From NCBI GenBank assembly GCA_009701105.1, contig WLKU01000027.1, positions 1-11,736 on the forward strand: 11,736 nucleotides of DNA, read 5' to 3'. The stretch's first letter is position 1; every line of letters starts with the position of its first letter. This document shows positions 1-6,500 of this stretch, one piece after another. The notes beneath the pieces are model-generated. The model was given only the letters and a program-made list of their open reading frames with translations, made no database searches and was not told where the DNA came from. A program made the translations under genes and the position numbers. This DNA is from Actinomycetota bacterium. GTDB taxonomy: Bacteria; Actinomycetota; Acidimicrobiia; Acidimicrobiales; Ilumatobacteraceae.

Positions 1-78
1 AAACGCATTGAGCATGGCGCTTAACCCGCGCGATAGTCCAATGCCCGACAAAAATCCGAGTTCGGATTCAAGAAGTCA
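1..78 (-). pseudogene. In-frame continuation of the FtsX permease beyond an internal TGA
   Basis: Reading the minus strand past the TGA (76-78) without changing frame gives LLESELGFLSGIGLSRGLSA and then MLNAF up to the window edge. This is what FtsX-family permeases show immediately after a motif like VEALII: a helix rich in Gly and Leu, normally entered through a glycine. The reading frame is therefore intact on both sides of one stop codon. A one-base change (for example GGA to TGA, or TGG to TGA) would restore it. Either the gene carries a nonsense mutation or the base is wrong. Recoding is unlikely, because the SDR gene in this window ends with TGA and no other gene here contains an internal TGA. 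Confidence 0.7.
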
Positions 79-1050
79 GATGATGAGTGCTTCAACCATC
101 ATCGCGATCACTACTTGGCGCTTGTTGGCACCAATGGCACGCAACAACGCGTTCTCTTTGAGACGTTGCGCGGTGGTGATTGAAAATACGTTGTAAATCA
201 CGAAACAACCAATGCCTAAAGCAATGAATGAAAATGCGGTGAGGAACAGTGTGAGAAAGCTGAGCACGGCACCAATTTGGTCTTGTGTCTCTTGAGTGAT
301 CTGTGCACCAGTAATTGTCTCGAGTTTGTCGGCAGGCGAAAGTGCCGAGTTGATTGCAGAAGTAAGTTGTTTGTCACTGACAGTTCCGTCACCTTGTACC
401 AAGAATGCGTCAACAAAACCAGGCTTGAGCAAAAACTCTGATGCGGTTGGTTGGTCGAACAACGCAAATGTTGCGCCACCTGGAGAACTGACGTCGCCGT
501 AGTTAACAATGCCAACCATCGCAAATTCGCGACTGCCTGATTGGGCATTGATACGCACGGTGTCGCCAAGCGCAAACTTGCCCGCCTTGGCAGTTGCTTT
601 GTCCATGACCATTTCGGTTGGGCCGACTGGCAGGCGCCCCTCTTCGATATTCCACAATCCTGCAACGCTTGCTGAGGCGATGCCACCAAATGTTGGTGGT
701 CCGTTGTCTGCGCCAATGGGCTTGCCGTCTTTGCCAATGATGCGCGCATATCCCTGTACGTCTGGAGCGGCAGCCTGCACACCCGGCACAGCGAGCACGG
801 TTTCAAGTGCACTGATGGGTGCAGATCCGCGTTGTTCACCGCCAAATTCAGCTTCAACAAAACTGGACGAACGAACATATGCGTCGACATCTTTAAAAAC
901 GTCGGAAAACAGTCTGTCAAATGTGGAGTTGAGAGTGTCTGAAAAAATATACGTTCCGGCTAGGAAGCCTGTTCCAAGAATGATGGCGAGCGAGGTAAGA
1001 AAAAGTCGGCCCTTGCGCGCAAGGGTCATTTTGAGTGACAGTCGGAGCAC
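76..1050 (-). CDS. ABC transporter permease, FtsX/MacB type (frame interrupted by TGA; 3' part outside window)
   Basis: Membrane subunit of a MacB/LolC-type ABC transporter. In this family the energy of ATP hydrolysis drives substrate extrusion or envelope remodelling; the substrate here is unknown. The 324 residues before the first stop show a short basic N-terminus, a first membrane helix at about residues 15-37, a long extracytoplasmic MacB_PCD-like domain at about 40-258, a second helix at about 262-288, the FtsX coupling region with RLKENALLRAIGANKRQV at about 296-313, and the beginning of a third helix. Complete actinobacterial members are usually much longer, often with two FtsX domains. 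The GTG start at 1048-1050 is supported by GGAG at 1061-1064, 10 bases upstream. It lies 5 bases after the ATP-binding gene, so the two are co-transcribed. The TGA at 76-78 cuts the third helix, and translation past it in the same frame remains family-like (see the next entry). Family assignment is firm; intactness is doubtful. Confidence 0.88.
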   Translation of the reverse strand: MLRLSLKMTLARKGRLFLTSLAIILGTGFLAGTYIFSDTLNSTFDRLFSDVFKDVDAYVRSSSFVEAEFGGEQRGSAPISALETVLAVPGVQAAAPDVQGYARIIGKDGKPIGADNGPPTFGGIASASVAGLWNIEEGRLPVGPTEMVMDKATAKAGKFALGDTVRINAQSGSREFAMVGIVNYGDVSSPGGATFALFDQPTASEFLLKPGFVDAFLVQGDGTVSDKQLTSAINSALSPADKLETITGAQITQETQDQIGAVLSFLTLFLTAFSFIALGIGCFVIYNVFSITTAQRLKENALLRAIGANKRQVVIAMMVEALII

Positions 1051-1055
1051 GGCGG

Positions 1056-1796
1056 TTATTCTCCGAGATGCTTCAGATAGTCGAGCACTCGATCTGGTGT
1101 TGGCTCAAACATCTCGCCAGCGATCTTGCCGTCTTTCAAAAACACGATGCGATCGGCATAACTTGCCGCCACTGCATCGTGGGTAACCATCACAATGGTT
1201 TGACCCAGATCGGTCACAGCGCGTCGCATAAACCCGAGCACTTCACCACCAGTTTTCGAATCTAAGTTGCCAGTTGGTTCGTCAGCAAAAATAATTGCAG
1301 GCTCGCTTGCGAGTGCGCGAGCAACAGCAACGCGTTGCTGTTGTCCACCAGAAAGTTCGCTTGGTCGGTGTTCGAGCCTGTCACGCAGTCCAATTGCGTC
1401 AATCACCTTTTCTATCCAAGCAGCATCACCTTTTTGCCCACCGAGTGAGAGTGGTAGGACAATGTTTTCTTTGGCATTGAGTGTTGGAATCAAATTGAAC
1501 GCTTGAAAAATGAAACCAATTTGTTCACGACGTAACTGAGTGAGTGCCTTATCGCTGAGCCCACCTAAGTCAATGCCATTGATAGATACTGAACCTTTGG
1601 TGAGCGAGTCGAGGCCAGCCATGCAATGCATGAGCGTTGATTTACCAGAGCCGCTTGGGCCCATGATTGCCGTGAAGTGGCCCTTCTCGAACTGGATCGT
1701 GACATCGTCGAGGGCGCGAACTTCGCTGTCATCATGACCATAGATCTTGCTGACGTTTGTGGCACTTGCAGCTGCTGCATCTGAGGGGTTGTTCAT
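1056..1796 (-). CDS. ABC transporter ATP-binding protein, MacB/LolD type
   Basis: Cytoplasmic ATPase that powers the adjacent FtsX-type permease. With the ATG at 1796 it has 246 residues, the usual length for LolD/MacB ATPases. All nucleotide-binding motifs are present: Walker [10 protein letters not shown] (46-54), Q-loop Gln98, signature LSGGQQQR (148-155), Walker B IIFADEP (168-174), a D-loop region with NLDSKTG and the switch histidine in MVTHD (His206). A GTG at 1826 would add 10 residues (MISVRNRLKG). The ATG is preferred because the family normally starts just before the [14 protein letters not shown] strand and because a TAGACT box lies 7 bases upstream, at leaderless distance. AAGGG is also present but is almost touching the ATG. 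The TAA stop at 1056-1058 is 5 bases from the permease start. The neighbouring peroxiredoxin gene ends 83 bases upstream. The transported substrate cannot be read from the sequence. Confidence 0.93.
   Translation of the reverse strand: MNNPSDAAAASATNVSKIYGHDDSEVRALDDVTIQFEKGHFTAIMGPSGSGKSTLMHCMAGLDSLTKGSVSINGIDLGGLSDKALTQLRREQIGFIFQAFNLIPTLNAKENIVLPLSLGGQKGDAAWIEKVIDAIGLRDRLEHRPSELSGGQQQRVAVARALASEPAIIFADEPTGNLDSKTGGEVLGFMRRAVTDLGQTIVMVTHDAVAASYADRIVFLKDGKIAGEMFEPTPDRVLDYLKHLGE
1061..1064 (-). promoter_or_regulatory. Shine-Dalgarno of the permease gene
   Basis: GGAG on the minus strand lies 10 bases upstream of the GTG start at 1050, inside the last codons of the ATP-binding gene. It supports the GTG start and translational coupling of the two subunits. 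Confidence 0.55.
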
Positions 1797-1803
1797 ACCC
1801 TTC

Positions 1804-1809
1804 AGTCTA
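1804..1809 (-). promoter_or_regulatory. Possible -10 box of the ABC transporter unit
   Basis: TAGACT (minus strand) fits the TANNNT consensus and ends 7 bases before the ATG at 1796, so a transcript could begin at or next to the start codon. The expected -35 position at about 1827-1832 reads TAAGAA and is weak. The call rests on spacing and the lack of a well-placed Shine-Dalgarno. Confidence 0.35.
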
Positions 1810-1860
1810 TTTCTTACTGAAATCACTTCTTAGATAAAGAGCCTGTGTTATGTAAGAAAT
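1809..1860. repeat. Perfect 9-bp inverted repeat upstream of the ABC unit
   Basis: ATTTCTTAC at 1809-1817 is the exact reverse complement of GTAAGAAAT at 1852-1860, with 34 bases between. The arms flank the region where the -35 element of the ABC transporter promoter would lie, in the gap after the peroxiredoxin gene. The right arm continues into a smaller GTAA-N4-TTAC palindrome (1852-1863), a shape common in repressor operators. The loop is long and no U-tract follows, so an operator or chance fits better than a terminator. Confidence 0.4.
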
Positions 1861-1879
1861 TACTAAATTTGTCTTGCGT

Positions 1880-2512
1880 TTACTTTGGTTGTGCCAATGT
1901 TCGCAGGTACGGCTTAATGGTCTTCCAACCGCCTGGGAAAAGTGTCTTTGCCTCTTCGTCAGTAACTGCGGCACCGATGATGACGTCTTTGCCGTCTGTC
2001 CAGTTGGCTGGTGTTGCAACCTTGAACTTTGCAGTGAGTTGCAGTGAGTCGATGACGCGAAGCACTTCGTCGAAGTTGCGGCCTGTTGACGCTGGGTAAG
2101 TGATGGTGAGTTTCACTTTTTTGTCTGGCCCAACAACAAACACGCTGCGCACGGTCATCGTGTCGTTGGCGTTTGGGTGAATCATGTCGTACAAGTTGCT
2201 GACCGTACGGTCTGAATCACCGATCATCGGGAAGTTGACTGGCGTACCTTGCGTCTCGCCAATGTCGCTTTCCCACTTTTCGTGTGACTCAACACTGTCA
2301 ACCGAGAGGCCGATCACTTTGACGTTGCGCTTGTCGAACTCTGGCTTGATCTTGGCGACATAGCCAAGCTCGGTGGTGCAAACAGGTGTGAAATCTTTTG
2401 GATGACTAAACAACACGCCCCACGAGTCGCCGAGCCAGTCGTGAAACTTGATCTCGCCTTGGGTGGTTTGGGCGGTGAAGTCTGGGGCAATGTCTCCGAG
2501 ACGAACTGACAT
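1880..2512 (-). CDS. 1-Cys peroxiredoxin (AhpC/TSA family, Prx6-like)
   Basis: Thiol peroxidase that reduces hydrogen peroxide and organic hydroperoxides in the cytoplasm. With the chosen start the protein has 210 residues, typical of the Prx6 subfamily. The AhpC/TSA thioredoxin-like core includes the active site HPKDFTPVCTTE with peroxidatic Cys45, preceded by Thr42 and Pro38. The conserved arginine is in TVRSVFVV, and a 1-cysPrx C-terminal domain ends in FPGGWKTIKPYLR. Cys45 is the only cysteine in the protein, so the resolving thiol must come from another molecule. The ATG at 2512 is chosen because AAGGAG lies 6 bases upstream; an ATG at 2539 would add nine residues but has no good ribosome site. 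The gene lies 79 bases downstream of the SDR gene on the same strand, with palindromic sequence in the gap, so it may have its own control. Confidence 0.95.
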   Translation of the reverse strand: MSVRLGDIAPDFTAQTTQGEIKFHDWLGDSWGVLFSHPKDFTPVCTTELGYVAKIKPEFDKRNVKVIGLSVDSVESHEKWESDIGETQGTPVNFPMIGDSDRTVSNLYDMIHPNANDTMTVRSVFVVGPDKKVKLTITYPASTGRNFDEVLRVIDSLQLTAKFKVATPANWTDGKDVIIGAAVTDEEAKTLFPGGWKTIKPYLRTLAQPK

Positions 2513-2518
2513 GAGGGG

Positions 2519-2524
2519 CTCCTT
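2519..2524 (-). promoter_or_regulatory. Shine-Dalgarno that fixes the peroxiredoxin start
   Basis: AAGGAG on the minus strand is 6 bases from the ATG at 2512. It is the strongest ribosome-binding site seen in the window and argues against the in-frame ATG at 2539, which lies upstream of it. Confidence 0.8.
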
Positions 2525-2525
2525 G

Positions 2526-2588
2526 GTTTGGTCGCCCATTTGGGCAACTTGCTATGGGGCGATCAGCATATCGGAAACCCGACCAAAC
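2526..2588. repeat. Inverted repeat with inner palindrome in the SDR-peroxiredoxin gap
   Basis: GTTTGGTCG (2526-2534) pairs perfectly with CGACCAAAC (2580-2588), leaving 45 bases between. Just inside the left arm lies a second palindrome, GCCCATTTGGGC (2534-2545, arms of five). The element fills the gap after the SDR stop and ends immediately before the peroxiredoxin ribosome site. No U-tract follows in the transcribed direction, so it is not a standard intrinsic terminator. It could be an operator, an mRNA-processing hairpin or coincidence. Confidence 0.4.
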
Positions 2589-2591
2589 TTG

Positions 2592-3491
2592 TCAACTTTG
2601 AGAGATGTCGATTCCAAAAGCCTTTTTGAACTCGATCTCGTAATCTGCGTCGCTCTCGACTGCTCCGAGTGCGATCCAATCGGCGTCGCTCATCTTGGCG
2701 CGACCATTAATGAACTCATGGCCGCCCCACGAACACGGGTATCGCAATTGGGGCGTATCGGTGGTGATGGCGTGATGAATCAGTGCGCCAACTTCGGTTG
2801 GGTCGGTCGCGCGTGGAATGCCTGCGGCATAAAACTGCAACATGCGTCGGTAATGCGAGTCGTATGCGCCACTTGCGTTTGGTGCATCAAGATTTTTCAT
2901 AAAGATTGACGACTTGGTGATGCCTGGTTCGATCATGACGACACGAATACCAAACGGTGCGACTTCGTGTGCAAGACCTTCGGTAAGCCCCTCGAGAGCC
3001 CACTTCGAAGTGACGTACGGAGATTGTGCAACAGCGGCGATGCGACCGACAATTGAGGAAATATTAATGATTGTGCCGCTTTTGGTTGCGCGCATTTGCG
3101 GCAGCACTTGTTGTGTACAACGCACAACACCAACAACATTGACATTAAAGGAATCGAAATATTGCTCGGGTGTCGTTTCTTCGGTAACACCGTTGCCACC
3201 AATGCCTGCGTTATTGACAAGCACGTCAACGTGGGGTGTCGCGCGAAAAATATCGGCAAAACCTTGGCGCACGGACGCGTCATCAGCAACGTCCATCTCG
3301 ACGAGTTCGATCGCTACGTCAAGTTTCTCGGCAAGTGCCACGAGTTTGGCCGCTTTATCGAGACTGCGCACGGTGCCAAACACCCTGTAGCCCTGCTGTG
3401 CGAGGTAAATGGCGGTGGCTCGGCCAATGCCAGAGTTGGCCCCAGTAACGACGGCAACTAGCTGTGATTTAGATGTTTGGTGATCGCTCAT
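2592..3491 (-). CDS. Short-chain dehydrogenase/reductase (classical SDR)
   Basis: NAD(P)-dependent oxidoreductase with a Rossmann fold; the substrate is unknown. The 299-residue protein contains the cofactor-binding TGANSGIGR (16-24), an acidic-loop motif MDVAD (66-70), NNAG (93-96), the catalytic Ser146 in INISSIVGR, and the YVTSK pair Tyr159/Lys163, followed by the IEPG turn (188-191). The complete Ser-Tyr-Lys set indicates an active enzyme. The C-terminal extension of about 100 residues after the catalytic core is slightly longer than the classical 250-residue form and probably covers the substrate pocket. VRS after the second strand (41-43) would suit NADPH, but this is a weak inference. 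The start is the ATG at 3489-3491, with only a weak AGG about 10 bases upstream. It is transcribed divergently from the protease gene, with 58 bases between the starts. Confidence 0.93.
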   Translation of the reverse strand: MSDHQTSKSQLVAVVTGANSGIGRATAIYLAQQGYRVFGTVRSLDKAAKLVALAEKLDVAIELVEMDVADDASVRQGFADIFRATPHVDVLVNNAGIGGNGVTEETTPEQYFDSFNVNVVGVVRCTQQVLPQMRATKSGTIINISSIVGRIAAVAQSPYVTSKWALEGLTEGLAHEVAPFGIRVVMIEPGITKSSIFMKNLDAPNASGAYDSHYRRMLQFYAAGIPRATDPTEVGALIHHAITTDTPQLRYPCSWGGHEFINGRAKMSDADWIALGAVESDADYEIEFKKAFGIDISQS

Positions 3492-3549
3492 TTGGTCAGC
3501 CTAAGGGCATGAAACAGTGTGTGACCCCACGGATACGGTGGGTAGTGAA

Positions 3550-6500
3550 ATGACTCTCAAGAATCGATGGATTCAGCCGATACTGAGAAGTGTGGGCGTG
3601 ACAACCGCGGTGACTCAACGCTGTATTCGGACGTTGGCGGCCGTTGTGCTGCTTGCACCACTGGTGCTTGCATCGGCCGAATCAACTCCGGCCTTAGCCG
3701 TTGCACCGACAGGCGACTACATCGTGATCTTGAAAGACGGCGTCAATCTGGATCGCAAAGTTGCTAAAGAAGCAGGCTTGGGTAATGCGGTGAGTGACGT
3801 GTACTCGTCTGCTGTCGACGGCTTTGTTGTCGAGCTCGACAATGCTGACGTGGTGCGATTGCGTAAAGACAAAGACGTACTGCTTATTGAACTTGATCGC
3901 ACACTGAGCATCAACGAATCGAGCGGTGCGCTTGGCCCAGATCTTTCCAACCTCATGGGTGTTCAAGTTGCTGATCAGTACATCGTGACGCTGAAAAACG
4001 ATGTTGCACCGCGCGCGTTCGCAACGGTCGAGGCTGCAACTGGTTCGCAAATTTTGTCGGTGTACACAACCGCAATCAATGGTTTTGCCGCAGTACTTGA
4101 TGCATCGGCACTCGAACGTTTAGCGAAAGACCCGAATGTTGCATCAATTGAACAAGATCGAGTGGTGGTGTTGCAGGGAGATCAAGTAGATCCACCATGG
4201 GGCCTAGACCGAGTTGACCAACGTTCGGGAACTCGCAACTCGCGTTATTCATATACCAACACAGGTACCGAAGTAACGGCATATGTCATTGACACCGGCA
4301 TCTTGGCAAGCCATATCGATTTCGGTGGGCGAGTCGGTGCTGGATACACGGTGTACAGCGACTCGTATGGCACAACCGACTGCAATGGTCACGGCACACA
4401 TGTTGCAGGAACTATCGGTGGCTCTACTTATGGCATTGCAAAAGCGGTTTCACTTATTCCTATTCGTGTACTCAGCTGTTCCGGTACTGGTTATACATCG
4501 GGTGTGATCGCGGGTATCAACTGGGCAATTAGTGATCACGCCAGCTATACACCCGCAGTAGCCAATATGAGTCTTGGTGGTTCGTATTCCGCTGCATTGA
4601 ACTCGGCAGTCGCCAACGCAACTGCCGATGGCATTGTGTTTGCAGTAGCCGCCGGCAACAGCAACGCCAACGCCTGCAGTTTTTCCCCGGCATCAGAGCC
4701 AACCGCAATCACTGTTGGTGCAATTGGCGGCAGCGATGATCGCGCATCATTTACCAACTACGGATCATGCGTTGACGTGTTTGCACCAGGCGTGAGCATC
4801 ATGTCGGCAACGATCGCTTCATCAAGTGCATCACGAATGCTTTCAGGAACTTCAATGGCTTCGCCACACGTTGCAGGCGCAGCGGCATTGCTGTTGCAAT
4901 CTGATCCAACCGCGACTCCCGCGCAAATTGCTGCGTTGATCGTGGATAGCGCAACACCCGATGCCATTACTGGTTTGGCTGCTGGCTCACCAAACCTCGT
5001 GTTGTACACCGGCGCAGCAATTGTTTCTCCAAACCCAGTTGCGCCGTCGGTGCCAACGTCTCTCACTGCTGTAGGTGGTGTAACGCAGGCATCACTTTCG
5101 TGGACAGCACCAACTCAAAGTGGCAGCGCAGATGTGACCGACTATGTCATTGAGTATTCATCGGACAGCGGTTCTACGTGGGCTGAATTTGACGACGGTA
5201 TGTCGACGAGTACGGATGCAACTGTGACAGGACTGACGAATGGAACTACGTATCAGTTTCGCGTCAAGGCTGTGAGCAGTGGCGGCACCAGTGAACCATC
5301 TGCAACAGCAACCGCAATCGTTGGCGTGCCAAGTGCGCCGACATCACTGAGCGCAACACCGCTTGGCCTCTCGGTGCGGTTGACATGGACTGCGCCTACA
5401 CAAAATGGCGGTTCGGCAATCACCGACTATGTCGCACAATTTTCTGCAGACTCTGGTGCAACGTGGTCGACATTTAGCGACAGCATTTCAACTTCAACAA
5501 CAACCACTGTCACTGGTCTGACCAATGGCTTGACCTATCAATTAAGAGTCAGCGCAGTTAATAGTGTTGGAACCAGCGCGTATTCTTCGGTAGTCATTGC
5601 TGTTCCTTGGGCCGCATCGCTGCCAAGCGCGCCGCTCGATTTGGCAATTGCAAGCTACGGTCTCAATCAAGTTGGTCTTTCATGGACAATTCCTGCCACA
5701 AATGGTGGCGCCACAATTACCGACTATCTGATTGAGTACTCATCTTCATCTGGATCAACGTGGACTACCTTCATCGATCTTGTTACGTCATCGCGGTCGG
5801 CAACAGTTACTGATCTGGTGAGCGGATCGAGTTACATCTTTCGTGTGAGTGCGCGCAATAGTGCTGGTACTGGAGACCCATCGGTCGTTTCGGCAGTTGT
5901 GCGTCCTGGAGTTCCGACTGCTCCGTGCTGCATTACTGAGGTGCTTATTGGTCCACAATATGTAGCGCTTCGATGGGGTGCACCAGCATCAGATGGCGGA
6001 TCTACGGTCACGAACTACGTGGTCGAGTACACCATCGATGACGGTGTGTCGTGGACAACTTGGTCAGAGCCAACTGGCAACGGCACCAATCGCACAATCA
6101 CTGGACTCACAGACGGAGTGCCACACAAGTTTCGAATCAGTGCGCGCAATGCCGTTGCGACCGGACCACCGTCCGATGTTTCTGATGCGTACACACCGCT
6201 CACTCCAACCGCGCCAGGTCGACCACTCAATGCTGTTGCAACTGCCAACACTGGCCAGGTTGGTCTCGACTGGGACACACCAGCGACTGATGGTGGGGCA
6301 CCGATCACCGACTACCTCATTGAGTATTCGTCTAATGCAGGTTCGACTTGGACAACGTATGTCGACACGGTGAGCACCGCCACGATTGCGACTATTCGCA
6401 CGCTTCCAGTTGGTATCAGTGTGATCTTTAGGGTTTCAGCAATCAACTCGCGGGGTACGGGTGCAGCATCGTTGAATTCAAACTCAATCACGACGATCGA

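Noticed and set aside
76..78. TGA read as glycine or tryptophan (alternative genetic code)
   Set aside because: The SDR gene ends at a TGA in the expected place, and no other long gene here has an internal TGA. A mutation or sequence error is simpler.
216..920. 234-codon minus-strand frame overlapping the permease
   Set aside because: It overlaps the well-supported FtsX permease in another frame, lacks recognisable motifs and has no start signal.
3517..3549. GTG start of the protease 11 codons upstream
   Set aside because: It adds a Cys- and Asp-containing leader that does not suit a signal peptide. The ATG at 3550 starts a normal basic-then-hydrophobic export signal.
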